DNA of 64,000 bases from Streptomyces fradiae ATCC 10745 = DSM 40063 (GTDB taxonomy: Bacteria > Actinomycetota > Actinomycetes > Streptomycetales > Streptomycetaceae), in NCBI RefSeq assembly GCF_008704425.1, contig NZ_CP023696.1, positions 1-64,000 on the forward strand, in the 5' to 3' direction. Shown piece by piece: positions 1 to 9,555 of the stretch. The notes under the pieces were generated by a model, which saw only the letters and a list, made by a program, of their open reading frames with translations, did not search any database and was not told the origin of the DNA. How positions within the stretch are numbered: position 1 is the stretch's first letter; each line of letters starts with the position of its first letter. Made by a program: the position numbers and the translations under genes.

Positions 1-293
1 CCGCGGAGCGGGAAATGCAGCGGCAAGCCGCTGCATAGAGAACGGCTCCGCTGACGCTCCGCCAGATTCCCCCGCAAGCGGGGGAATTGAATTCCGCAAG
101 CGGAATTCGGGACCGTAGAGTAATTCGCGCAAGCGCGAATTACGGGAGGCCCCGCTTGCGGGGCCTCCCTGGCTGGCAGCAAGGGGCCGTGCATCGCGCG
201 CGGCACCGTGTAAAGCCTGGAGAACCCAGCTATAGTCCCTGGAACGGGCCTGACTGTCCGTTGAGGCCGAATGGGTGCCGGCCTCAACGGACA
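1..293. repeat. Telomere of a linear Streptomyces replicon (palindrome array)
   Basis: The first 11 bases form the small GGA-looped palindrome that opens archetypal Streptomyces telomeres. Perfect inverted repeats follow at 15-36, 66-87, 89-108, 120-143 and 144-169, each with a 2-base loop (AA or TT) flanked by GC on both sides. A longer hairpin at 255-293 has a 15-bp stem and a 9-base loop. In the known systems such palindromes fold in the 3' single-strand overhang left by replication, and Tap and the terminal protein Tpg bind there. The order and first palindrome fit the archetypal class, but the loops read GCAAGC rather than the commoner GCGCAGC-like form. One leading C seems to be missing, probably trimming at the end. 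The terminal protein attachment itself cannot be seen in sequence. Confidence 0.85.
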
Positions 294-572
294 AGACGGG
301 CTCCGCTGCGCTCCGCCCAATCTCTCTCCCAATGGGACCTGGTTCTTCGGTCGGGCCGATAATACTCCACCATCGTACACTCCAACTGCCCGCTGCGAGG
401 CTCGAACTGTCGACGTGTAACCCTCATGAGCGAACCTGGTACAAGCGGGATGCATCACAGTGATGCTCTGTGTAGGGTCTGGGAACTACGCCGCACCACC
501 ATCCTGGAGCTTCAGGGTCTCCGGGATTCCCTGTCTGAGGCGCGCCACATTCCGCGAAGAGGAGAGTGTCGG

Positions 573-2966
573 ATGGTTATGACGAGGCGTGACTTGCGCT
601 CCCATCAGATTGAGGCAGTTGACGCCGTTGTGCGCGGTCTTGATGTTCCGCTTGGTGGTCTTCCTGTAAACGGTCTGCGGGGGCAGGTTGTTTCCGCTTG
701 CGGGACAGGCAAGACGGTCATCGCCGCTTTCGCTGCCCGGGAGATGCTGCCGCGGGGGCGGGTTCTGGTGCTGGTGCCGACGCTGGAGCTGCTGACGCAG
801 ACAGTGAAAGAGTGGTACCGGGTCGGGCATAGGGGGCCGGCGGTTGCGGTCTGCTCGCTGCAGGAGGATCCGGAACTGTGGAGCCTGAAGGTCCGGTGCA
901 CCACGAACCCGGTGCGGCTGGCGATGTGGCACGGGACCGGGCCGGTGACCATCTACGCCACCTACGCGTCGCTGCCGGTGCTCGCCGAGGCGTTCGAGGG
1001 CGTCTACGGGCAGCAGTTGGCGCCGGTGGACCTGGCGGTGGTGGACGAGGCGCACCGTACGTCGGGGTCGCTGGGGAAGGCGTGGACGCACATCCACGAC
1101 CAGGGGATCATCCCGGCGGCGCGCAGGTTGTACCTGACGGCGACGCCGCGGATCTGGCAGGAGCGGCCCAACTGGGAGGTGGCCGAGGGGATTCGGGAGG
1201 CATTGCCGGAGGAGCTGGCGGTCTCTATGGATGATGAGTCGATTTTCGGTCCGGTGCTGTACCGGCTCACCCTGGCGTCGGCGGTGGCACGCGGCCTGCT
1301 GGCGCGGTACCAGATCATCGTGGTCGAGCTCCAGGATCCGGTCGTCACTCCGGAGCGGCTGATGGGTGAGGAGCGGCGCAGCGAGGAGGTGCGCGGGCAG
1401 CGGCTTGGTGCTCTGCAGGCGGCGCTGCTGCGCACCATGGCTGACCACCGGCTGCAGACGACCATCACCTTCCATCACCGGACGATGGAGGCGCAGGCTT
1501 ACGCGGAGGGCCTGGCGGCGGTGGCAGCGAAGCTGCACGCCGACGATCCCGAGAAGTACCCGGGGCGGATCTGGGCCGACTGGCTGTGCGGGGAGCACGT
1601 CCCCGAGCGCCGGCGGGAGGTCTTGGCTGGCTTCGGCGCCACGGCGCATCGGGCGGTGCTCTCCAACTGCCGTGTCCTGGGCGAGGGCGTGGACATCCGG
1701 GCGGTGGACTCGGTGGCGCTGCTGGACCCTAAGGGCGCGCCGCACGACATCGTGCAGGCGATCGGGCGGGCGCTTCGGCAGAAGCCCGGTGAGGGCAAAC
1801 TGGCCTCTTTGATCGTGCCCGTTTTCCTCCAGCCTGGGGAGCAGCCGGAGGACATGTTCACCTCCGGTTCGTACCGTCCTTTGGTGAGGGTTTTGCAGGG
1901 GCTTAGGGCTCATGATGAAGAGGCCGTTGAATTGCTTGCCATTCCGCAGGAGCCGCGGAAGAGGGTCGTGGACCCGTCGTGGGATATCGGTGCAGTGCCC
2001 GAGGAAGGTGAAGGGGAATCTCGGTTTCTGCTGCGTTTTGCCGCGCCGCGTGATCCGGTGATGGTCGCTGAGTGGGTGTCGTTCAATGTGATCGACACGG
2101 AGCGGCAGGACTGGATGCGCGGGTACGCCGCCGCGCGCCGGTACCGGGAGCGCCAGGCGCACTTGAGGGTGCCGTACGGCCACAAGGAAGGCGCGTATCC
2201 GCTCGGGCAGTGGATCGCCGAGCAGCGACGGGCGTACGGGGCCGCGCAGCTGTCCGGCAAGCGGGCCGAGCGGCTCGAGCAGCTCGGGATGGTGTGGGAC
2301 GCGACGGATGCGGCGTTCCAGGAGAACCTGGCAGCGGCGCGGGTGTACTACGAGCAGCACTGGACGCTGTGCGCACCGCGGACGGCGACTGCTTTGGACC
2401 GGCCGATCGGTCAGTGGCTGTCCAACCTCCGCCGTCCGGGTGCGCTGGCCGGCCGCCCCGAGCGCGAGGCCGCGCTGGCGGCGATCGACCCGGACTGGAA
2501 CCCGGCCTGGCCTGTTGCGTGGCAGCGGCACTACGTCGCCGTACGCGAACTCCTCGCCGAGGAGGACGCTGCGCTCACCGAACTGCTGCCGGGCGTCACT
2601 GTGTACGGCATGGACGTCGGCAAGTGGCTGGCCCGGCAACGTCGGCATGAGGTGTGGACTGGGCTGCTGGACGGGCAGCGTCAGCTTCTGGAAGCCCTGG
2701 GCATCCAGCCCACTGAGCAGACCGAGCAGTCTGCTCGCACCGCGGTGCGGCCACGGGGGGACGCCTTCGCGCGGGGGCTGGCGGCGCTGAGGCAGTTCCG
2801 GGAACGTGAAGGGCACGTATGGGTCCCGCGCCAGCACGTCGAACACTTCGACGATGGTCAGGAGGTCAAGCTCGGCATCTGGCTCTCCAACATCAAAAGC
2901 CCCGCCCGCCGGGCCAAGCTCAGCCCTGATCGCATGCAGGTCCTGGCCGAACTCGGTATCGCCTGA
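573..2966 (+). CDS. ttrA: TtrA-like telomere-proximal DEAH-box helicase
   Basis: Superfamily 2 helicase of 797 residues, the first gene inside the telomere. Walker A (ACGTGKT) is near residue 42, the DEAH box near 158, TATPR near 190 and a motif VI (AIGRALR) in the second RecA domain. The C-terminal third carries several helicase-associated (HA) repeats of the type W-x-x-x-Q-R. Helicases with this architecture (TtrA) sit next to telomeres of many Streptomyces chromosomes and linear plasmids and have been linked to conjugal transfer; that role is known for the family, not shown here. An open frame extends upstream to 426, but ATG 573 has the ribosome site AGAGGAG at the right distance, so I use it. 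No partner gene lies upstream. Confidence 0.82.
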   Translation: MVMTRRDLRSHQIEAVDAVVRGLDVPLGGLPVNGLRGQVVSACGTGKTVIAAFAAREMLPRGRVLVLVPTLELLTQTVKEWYRVGHRGPAVAVCSLQEDPELWSLKVRCTTNPVRLAMWHGTGPVTIYATYASLPVLAEAFEGVYGQQLAPVDLAVVDEAHRTSGSLGKAWTHIHDQGIIPAARRLYLTATPRIWQERPNWEVAEGIREALPEELAVSMDDESIFGPVLYRLTLASAVARGLLARYQIIVVELQDPVVTPERLMGEERRSEEVRGQRLGALQAALLRTMADHRLQTTITFHHRTMEAQAYAEGLAAVAAKLHADDPEKYPGRIWADWLCGEHVPERRREVLAGFGATAHRAVLSNCRVLGEGVDIRAVDSVALLDPKGAPHDIVQAIGRALRQKPGEGKLASLIVPVFLQPGEQPEDMFTSGSYRPLVRVLQGLRAHDEEAVELLAIPQEPRKRVVDPSWDIGAVPEEGEGESRFLLRFAAPRDPVMVAEWVSFNVIDTERQDWMRGYAAARRYRERQAHLRVPYGHKEGAYPLGQWIAEQRRAYGAAQLSGKRAERLEQLGMVWDATDAAFQENLAAARVYYEQHWTLCAPRTATALDRPIGQWLSNLRRPGALAGRPEREAALAAIDPDWNPAWPVAWQRHYVAVRELLAEEDAALTELLPGVTVYGMDVGKWLARQRRHEVWTGLLDGQRQLLEALGIQPTEQTEQSARTAVRPRGDAFARGLAALRQFREREGHVWVPRQHVEHFDDGQEVKLGIWLSNIKSPARRAKLSPDRMQVLAELGIA

Positions 2967-3353
2967 ACAGCGGACGCTGGTGGTACGGGCCGCTGGGCCC
3001 TGTCTCCGCTGTTCTGGACCTACGTGAGTCCTTATCTACAGCCGGTTCGAGCTGGACGTGAACTCCCACCTCGACCTCGCCCCGCCGCGGCGGCCACGGT
3101 GTCCGGGGCTCCGCACCGCGCCCCGGGCGGAGACCTCCGATCGGCGGCGGACGGTGCGGGCGGATCGGCATCCTGAAGACCCGTATCCCCCGGCGTCGCT
3201 CCTGGTCGGCTGGATCGTTGACCGGGTGAGGCGCCGGGCCGGGGAGGGTCTGGCCAAGCGCGAGGAGGGGTGTTGTGGCGCGTTCGTTAGGTGCCGCTGG
3301 CCGAGGCGTATCCATGGCGCTGTACCTACGGAAGCTGCAGCCTTCGCCGGCGA
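2967..3353. other. Gap between helicase and first cluster, no gene seen
   Basis: Convergent space between the helicase and the KAS III-like gene. I see no open frame with coding character and no clear terminator hairpin. Confidence 0.5.
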
Positions 3354-4376
3354 TTACACCTCCAACAGGGTGCAGAACCAGTGCAGGCCGGAGGACATGC
3401 CAGCCAGCGCCACCAGGTCTCCCGGGACGAGTTCGCCTCGCTCCATCATGATGTCGAGGCTGACAAGCGGGTCCATGCCGCCGAAGTGACCGAGTGCGGC
3501 GGCCAGTTCCGCGTTGGTGCGGCCCAGAGGTACACCGAGGGCGGCAGCGGCGTTGCACATGGCTACCTGATTGGCGTGGAGGAGGATCACTCTGGAGAGG
3601 TCCGCGCGCCGGACGGCGGCGCGTTTGCATGCTCCGTCGACCGCTTCGGCGATGCGGGCGTCGGTCATCGTGGCGTACGCGGAGAAACGTTCAGCGTCGC
3701 CTTGGAAGAATGTGAAGATCGAGTATCCGTGATCGATGTCCCGGTTGCTCCGTCCCGGGGGTGCGACCGGCGCGGCGTTGCCGCCGTACTCGAGCCGGAA
3801 GAAGTCGGCGTACGTGGGATCGGTCAGTTGCTCGCTGGCCAGCCAGCGCAGCGACTGGTGATCGCGCCGCAGCACGGCGGCGACGGCCCCGTCGCTGTCG
3901 GCCGTCGTGCCGTTCCCTAAGCGGTTGACGTGTGCGTCGCTCACCCGTTCCGCCGATACGAGCAGTACCGTTCGCAGCTCGCCGCGGGTCAGAAACAGAC
4001 CGGCGACGGCCTCGAACGCGAGTACGGCGGACAGACACGCCTGGGTCAGTGACAGGGTCGGCACGCCGCGCAGTCCCAGGTCTCGGGCGATCGCCGTGGA
4101 GACGTCCCAATGGAGGTACTCGGGCAAGTTCCCGCTGGCTGTCACGAGGAAGTCCACGTCGGAGGTATCCAGACCCGCCTTGGCGAGCGCGGCTTCGGCT
4201 GCCGCGACGCCCAAGTCGGTCGTCGTCACACCGGCGGGTGCTTTGTGGAGGGTTCGGAAGCCCATGGTCGCAACCACATGGGGGTTGATGCCAAGGCGTT
4301 GGGACTCTCCGGCGACGTCGTACGGCTCGCCGACACAGCTGGCCATGGCCGCGATCCCGAAGTTCACTACCGCCAT
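3354..4376 (-). CDS. KAS III-like acyltransferase with altered active site
   Basis: Thiolase-fold protein of 340 residues related to FabH (ketoacyl-ACP synthase III). The nucleophile Cys114 (TQACLSAV) and His267 (LLHANQ) are in place. The position of the FabH catalytic Asn reads GHFGGMD (296-302), so the Asn of the usual GNTSA motif is absent. In the family, proteins that keep Cys and His but change the third residue (the CerJ group) move acyl groups onto alcohols or amines instead of condensing malonyl units. I infer such a transfer role, perhaps with the free carrier protein at 17130. It overlaps the end of the MATE gene by 10 bases and is probably translated with it. A simple FabH role in fatty acid synthesis is unlikely in this setting. 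Confidence 0.72.
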   Translation of the reverse strand: MAVVNFGIAAMASCVGEPYDVAGESQRLGINPHVVATMGFRTLHKAPAGVTTTDLGVAAAEAALAKAGLDTSDVDFLVTASGNLPEYLHWDVSTAIARDLGLRGVPTLSLTQACLSAVLAFEAVAGLFLTRGELRTVLLVSAERVSDAHVNRLGNGTTADSDGAVAAVLRRDHQSLRWLASEQLTDPTYADFFRLEYGGNAAPVAPPGRSNRDIDHGYSIFTFFQGDAERFSAYATMTDARIAEAVDGACKRAAVRRADLSRVILLHANQVAMCNAAAALGVPLGRTNAELAAALGHFGGMDPLVSLDIMMERGELVPGDLVALAGMSSGLHWFCTLLEV

Positions 4377-5860
4377 GACCCCTCTCCCTTCCCCTCCGCA
4401 TCGCGTCCGTCGTCACTCAGTGACTGGCTGCCCGAGGCGTCCGGGTCGGATGCCGCGACTTGGGCTCCGACCCGGCCGACGGCCATGGCGGGTGGCACAC
4501 GTGGGGCCCAGTGGTCCCGGTACAGGGCCCGGCCGAGCACCAGCACGATCACGGCCGAAGAGGCAATGGATCCCAGGGCGATGGCCCAGAACGCGGACTC
4601 CATGACGAACACGGAGATCCATGCCAGCGGAATCATGAGCCCGTAGGTCGCGACGGTCGTCACCGTCGAGAGCAGGGCTCCTCGCTGGTGCACGGTGAGG
4701 ATGGCCGTGTACGTGGCCTCCAGCACATACAGCGGCATCGTGACCATGAAGGCGAACAGCATGACAACGCCCTGGCGCACGTCGAGTTCGCCCGAACCAC
4801 CGAAGAGTCTCACAAGCCAGGGCGACAGGGCGAGGACCACGACAGTGCCGATCGCGGTCGGCACCGCCGTGTAGGCCAGCAGCCGCTTGCCGTGGGACCG
4901 CAGCTCGTACGGAGTGGCCCCCTTGCCGATCTGATAGCTGTAGAAGACCGACGTTCCCGTCACGCATGCCTGCGGCACCCGGCAGAAGATCGTGTAGACC
5001 TTCACACCGACCGCGGACGCCGCGAGTACCTGCGGGCCCAGAGTGCCGATGAACATGAAGGGGATGACCGCCGCCATGTAGTCGTTCAGGTGGCGAACGC
5101 CGACCCCTTGCGAGGTCCACACCATGGAGCGGAACTCCGTGAGCACCGCGTGCCGGTCGGCCTGGGCAATGTGGCGTTCGCGCTGCCGGATGCGGCGCAC
5201 GAAGACGAAGGCGCCGTAGACGGCCATGCCCGAGTACACGAGCACGGTGGCGACCGCTACCGCCTGCGCGGGCGAGGAGAAGGCCGCGGCGGCGTCCGTG
5301 TGGAGGAACACGTAGTCGAGCAGGGCGTTGCCGACGAATCCGTAGACCAGGATCTTGAGCGAGAGGTTCTTCATGTTGCAGACCCGCAGGGCCTCGGAGG
5401 CTGAGGCCCACACGAGCGCGACAATCATGCCGAAGAGCCTGACCTCGATGTAGTCAACGGCCAGGGGGATCAGCTCGGGGGCCTGGCCGGCCCGCTCCAG
5501 GAACCATTCGACGCCGAGCGCCAGGCTCATCGCCAGCGCTTGCAAGACGAGTGCGCACACGGCGAACGCCCCGACGAGCGCAGGGAGACGATCGGCCAGG
5601 GAGCGCTCGCCCTCCGCGATCCCGAGACGACTGGAGAACACGTGCACCAGGCCGGTGCAGTAGGCCGTCAGTCCCATGACGATCAGGTCGGCCAGGCCGA
5701 CCGCGGCGACGTACGTGACGCCGAGCGGCGCGATCATCACCAGGTCGATGGCGCCGAATCCCACTCCGACGGAGGAGGCCAGCAGGATGACGACGGCGAA
5801 GTTGGAGAAGTTCCTTCTCGTCAGCTCGGTGTGTTCTACGGCCTTCTGACCTGCAGTCAT
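4367..5860 (-). CDS. MATE-family efflux transporter
   Basis: Integral membrane protein of 497 residues with about twelve hydrophobic segments in two halves, the size and pattern of the MATE (multidrug and toxin extrusion) family, which exports small molecules using sodium or proton gradients. The frame is open back to 5998, but ATG 5860 has the ribosome site AAGGTGA eight bases upstream and starts a typical short cytoplasmic N-terminus. It is the first gene of a two-gene minus-strand unit with the KAS III-like gene and is divergent from the precursor peptide gene. The natural inference is that it exports the product of the 6.3-17.4 kb cluster and gives self-resistance. Confidence 0.85.
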   Translation of the reverse strand: MTAGQKAVEHTELTRRNFSNFAVVILLASSVGVGFGAIDLVMIAPLGVTYVAAVGLADLIVMGLTAYCTGLVHVFSSRLGIAEGERSLADRLPALVGAFAVCALVLQALAMSLALGVEWFLERAGQAPELIPLAVDYIEVRLFGMIVALVWASASEALRVCNMKNLSLKILVYGFVGNALLDYVFLHTDAAAAFSSPAQAVAVATVLVYSGMAVYGAFVFVRRIRQRERHIAQADRHAVLTEFRSMVWTSQGVGVRHLNDYMAAVIPFMFIGTLGPQVLAASAVGVKVYTIFCRVPQACVTGTSVFYSYQIGKGATPYELRSHGKRLLAYTAVPTAIGTVVVLALSPWLVRLFGGSGELDVRQGVVMLFAFMVTMPLYVLEATYTAILTVHQRGALLSTVTTVATYGLMIPLAWISVFVMESAFWAIALGSIASSAVIVLVLGRALYRDHWAPRVPPAMAVGRVGAQVAASDPDASGSQSLSDDGRDAEGKGEGSWR

Positions 5861-6465
<605 letters not shown>

Positions 6466-6485
6466 GTTACCGACAGGCACGACGG

Positions 6486-6529
6486 CGCGTGCTGGCTGGT
6501 GCGGGCAGCCCCGCCCATGCCAGCACGCG
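6486..6529 (+). terminator. Strong stem-loop after the precursor gene (attenuator)
   Basis: An 11-bp perfect stem (6486-6496 with 6519-6529) encloses a second stem, GCGGG with CCCGC (6501-6505 with 6510-6514). There is no following T run. It lies 20 bases after the peptide stop and before the ribosome site of the peptidase gene. Such hairpins after RiPP precursor genes let partial read-through set a high peptide-to-enzyme ratio; that role here is inferred. Confidence 0.65.
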
Positions 6530-6591
6530 TTCGAACGATCGTCACACTCTCCGGAAGCTGCTGTCGGGCCACACCTCAGAGGGGCGCGTAC

Positions 6592-8364
6592 GTGCAACTG
6601 GACGCCATCACGAGCCTGGACGAATCCAGTCTCGTGGCCACGCAGAAGATCCTCAGCGGGGCGAAGAACCGCCTCGACGCTATTCTCGCCGAACGCCGAC
6701 TGACGGAGGAGTCCTTCGTCGAACTGGCCGCGATCTACGACAACGTCGCGTACGTGTTCCTATACCTTGAATCCAACGAACAGTACGTCGACTACCGGTG
6801 GCTACTCCCCTATCGGGATGCCTTCTTCAAGGATCAGGATCTCGACAGGACGCTGCTGGCCTTGTGCGAGAGCCTCCAGTGCGGGAACCCGGACATCGAG
6901 GAGTGCCGGCGGGCCTACGTCGGGCATCTGAACGACAAGCTCGCGGCGGACCACACCAGCACGGCGGAGCTCGCGCGTCTGCAGGACCAGGCCAAGGACA
7001 TCGTCCAAGCGGGCCGGAAGGACCAACTGGCCTTCCTCGCACGCCTCGGCGTCGACACCGAGGGAGGAACTGCGGACACGATCGGCTACACGCTGATCAG
7101 CGCCACGCCGGACGCCGCTCGCCGTACGAAGCTCGCCAGCGCGATGACGGCGCTACGCGACAGGCGACTCGACCCCCTGATCGACACGGTCGACCGAATG
7201 ATCGATATCCGGCGAGCGACGAGTCGGCGGCAGGGCGCGCGGAGCGTCCTCGAGCAAACCATGCGACGGTGCGCTATCCCCGAGGACACGGCCCGCCACA
7301 TCGTCGACGCCTACGTGTCGGGAGCCGTCGAGGACCGCGGATTGCTCGATTCCGAGATCCGCGAGGCGATCGGCGATGTCGACACGCCCGTCGACCACTT
7401 CGGGCACTACATCCGCACCCTTCAGGGCGACCTGAAAGTTCCTCTGTTCGACCTCCGCTCCTGCCTGGATTTCATGGAAGGGGTGACCACGCGGGTCTTC
7501 GGCCTGTCGATGCGACGGCTCCCGGACTCCGGGCCGGGCGTGTGGACCGTCGTCGTGTTCCGGGGCGACGAAACCATCGGGTACATCAACTTCGACCTGT
7601 GGGACTCGGGCCGCAACCGTACGGCGAACACCACCAGCGGAATCCGTAACCGGGTGGACTGGGGAAGCATCGTCCAGCTTCCGATCGCATACATCTCGTG
7701 CCGATTCCACCGGAATCCGGATGGTCGAGAAATCATCACCTTCCAGAACGTCCACAGCCTGTTCCACGAAGTCGGCCACGCCCTCAACCACATTCTGATC
7801 CGGAAACGGCTTCCGACACTTTCCGGCCTGGACTACCTGCCGCTGGAACGCATCGAAGACCTCAGCATGTGGACTGAGAAATGGGTGTACCACCCGGATT
7901 TCGTCTCCCATCTCGACCTGTCCGAGGAAGAGCGCGAAGGCATGAGATTCTGCCAGCGCGTGAAGATACTCGAATACCGCCGGAACCACATCGACCGGGC
8001 GGTCACCGCAGCACTCGACTTCGAGGTGCACCGGGCGAGCAGCGGCGGACTACGCGAGGCGTTCAAGCGACTGGACGACCGATTCGGCGTCGCCAGGCAC
8101 TGCTCCCTGGGAGAGTTCCCGGTCTACTTCGCCTGGCCGATGATCAACGCCAATCCAGGCGCGACCTTCGCCTACACCAGGAGCGCCGCCGAAAGCGCGG
8201 AGGCGTTCTCCCCGCTGCTGAGTAGGCGTCTGTCCGATCTCGAACCGGCGGAGTTCGAGGCTTCCTTCGGCGCGTGCCTCGACTTCGACGAGCCGAGCAG
8301 CAGCCCTGACATCGGATCGATCTTCGCCTTCTACAACGACGCTCTGTGGAGGCCCGCCGGATGA
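6592..8364 (+). CDS. M3-like HExxH metallopeptidase of the cluster
   Basis: Protein of 590 residues. HEVGH at 392-396 and Glu422, 26 residues further on, match the zinc site of peptidase family M3 (oligoendopeptidase F, thimet type: HExGH with a third Glu ligand about 25 residues later). The long helical N-terminal part also fits that family. M3 enzymes cut short peptides inside a closed cavity. Next to a putative precursor peptide this suggests leader removal or trimming of the modified peptide. The start is GTG 6592 behind GAGGGG; an in-frame start at 6499 lies inside the upstream stem-loop and has no ribosome site. Its stop overlaps the methyltransferase start (ATGA). It has no signal peptide, so it acts in the cytoplasm. 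Confidence 0.75.
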   Translation: MQLDAITSLDESSLVATQKILSGAKNRLDAILAERRLTEESFVELAAIYDNVAYVFLYLESNEQYVDYRWLLPYRDAFFKDQDLDRTLLALCESLQCGNPDIEECRRAYVGHLNDKLAADHTSTAELARLQDQAKDIVQAGRKDQLAFLARLGVDTEGGTADTIGYTLISATPDAARRTKLASAMTALRDRRLDPLIDTVDRMIDIRRATSRRQGARSVLEQTMRRCAIPEDTARHIVDAYVSGAVEDRGLLDSEIREAIGDVDTPVDHFGHYIRTLQGDLKVPLFDLRSCLDFMEGVTTRVFGLSMRRLPDSGPGVWTVVVFRGDETIGYINFDLWDSGRNRTANTTSGIRNRVDWGSIVQLPIAYISCRFHRNPDGREIITFQNVHSLFHEVGHALNHILIRKRLPTLSGLDYLPLERIEDLSMWTEKWVYHPDFVSHLDLSEEEREGMRFCQRVKILEYRRNHIDRAVTAALDFEVHRASSGGLREAFKRLDDRFGVARHCSLGEFPVYFAWPMINANPGATFAYTRSAAESAEAFSPLLSRRLSDLEPAEFEASFGACLDFDEPSSSPDIGSIFAFYNDALWRPAG

Positions 8365-9026
8365 CCCGCAGCCCTGTCTACCTCCGCTCCCTGCTGGGGC
8401 CCCGGGACGAGACCCTGGACGGAATTCTCCGCGACGCGCTCCTCGAAAAGAAGCTGCCGTCCATCCAGATCGACGACAACGGCGCGCGGATGCTCCATCT
8501 GCTCACCTTGCTGCACCGCCCCCGGTTGGTGGTCGAGGTCGGAACATTGTTCGGCTACTCCGCGATCCACATCGCCCGCGGGTTACCGCCGGACGGACAC
8601 CTCATAACGATCGAGAGCGACGCCGACGCCGCCCGGAACGCGCGCGCCTATCTCGACGAGGCCGGCGTGGGCGACCGGGTCGAGGTCGTACACGCGGACG
8701 CCGTCACCCATCTGGCGACGCTGCGGCCCGACAGCGTCGACATGGTGTTCATCGACGCCGACAAGAAGGCGTATCCGCAGTATCTGAAGCTGTGCTTCCC
8801 CCTCCTGCGCAGTGGAGGTCTGCTGATCGCCGACGACGTCGCCCCGGGCGGCGACTTCAGCGGCGAATCCGAGCCCGGTGCCGACCCCGACAGGGAGACG
8901 AAGGCCATCGCCACGTACGTGAGCGCGGTGGCGCGCAGCAACCGGCTGCACTCCGCCTTCGTCGGCAGCGCCCACGGCCTCCTGGTGAGTTACAAGGACG
9001 GACCGCGAGATGCGCAAAACGCTTGA
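8361..9026 (+). CDS. SAM-dependent O-methyltransferase (catechol/CCoA type)
   Basis: Protein of 221 residues with the fold of the metal-dependent O-methyltransferase 3 family. The SAM loop reads EVGTLFGYSA. The metal-binding acidic cluster is visible as FIDADKKAYPQY and IADDVAPGG, matching the D-A-D-K and D-N/D elements of caffeoyl-CoA and catechol methyltransferases. Family members methylate hydroxyls, usually vicinal diols or catechols on small molecules; several act in antibiotic pathways. The start ATG 8361 overlaps the peptidase stop by 4 bases, and the next gene begins 17 bases before this gene ends, so translation is coupled. Its substrate may be a side chain hydroxylated by a neighbouring oxygenase, but this is inference. 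Confidence 0.85.
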   Translation: MTRSPVYLRSLLGPRDETLDGILRDALLEKKLPSIQIDDNGARMLHLLTLLHRPRLVVEVGTLFGYSAIHIARGLPPDGHLITIESDADAARNARAYLDEAGVGDRVEVVHADAVTHLATLRPDSVDMVFIDADKKAYPQYLKLCFPLLRSGGLLIADDVAPGGDFSGESEPGADPDRETKAIATYVSAVARSNRLHSAFVGSAHGLLVSYKDGPRDAQNA

Positions 9027-9555
9027 AGTCGTCGACGGCTTCCACCCGAATCCGGCGGCCCTGACGTCCCGGGCGCTCGACGCGCCTGTCATCACCGACG
9101 GGGAGCCGGCCGCGCCCGGGCGCGGCCGGCTCGTCGGACCGTGCCACGTCGACCCGTGGGCCTCCGCGACGGTCAGCAGCCTGCTGGGTACGAGGGCGGA
9201 CCGAACCGTCCCGCCGCCGGACGGGGGCCGGTTCGTGCTCCGGAACAAGGACGTGCCCGGCGACGACGCTCCCCACCGGGAGCCGACCGACTGGACGGCG
9301 ATCGTCTTCCTGTCGGCCGCCCCGCCGCCGGGGGCGGGACTGACGTTCCTGCTGCAGCAGCCGGGCGGGCCGGGCGACTGGGTCGAGTGCGCCTTCATTC
9401 CGGTGCGGTTCAACCGCCTGGTGCTCTACCGCTCTTCCGTGCTCAGCCGCCGCGCGTCGCCGGGATTCGGCACCGGACTCGCCGACGGCTGGCTGAGCCA
9501 CGAGTGGGGCTTCGACATCGTCCCGCTGCCGGAAAGGACGGCCCATGCGCTCTAA
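9010..9555 (+). CDS. DUF6445-like protein, degenerate oxygenase copy
   Basis: Protein of 181 residues, a shorter paralogue of the next gene. Both start with a V-V-D-x-F-x-P-N-P signature and share the core segment D-W-x-A-x-V-[FY]-L. In the next gene this core follows an intact H-x-D iron motif. Here the motif reads H89-R-E91, and the distal His is gone: the aligned stretch is SRRAS where the paralogue has YHAPL. I infer that this copy binds iron poorly or not at all and may be a partner or regulatory subunit. Its ATG at 9010 overlaps the methyltransferase and its end overlaps the next start by 11 bases, so the two paralogues are probably made together. Confidence 0.65.
   Translation: MRKTLEVVDGFHPNPAALTSRALDAPVITDGEPAAPGRGRLVGPCHVDPWASATVSSLLGTRADRTVPPPDGGRFVLRNKDVPGDDAPHREPTDWTAIVFLSAAPPPGAGLTFLLQQPGGPGDWVECAFIPVRFNRLVLYRSSVLSRRASPGFGTGLADGWLSHEWGFDIVPLPERTAHAL

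Noticed and set aside
486..2846. Long open frame (786 codons) on the minus strand under the helicase
   Set aside because: It is antisense to a gene with complete helicase motifs, is Arg/Pro-rich and has no ribosome site. High GC content leaves such shadow frames open.
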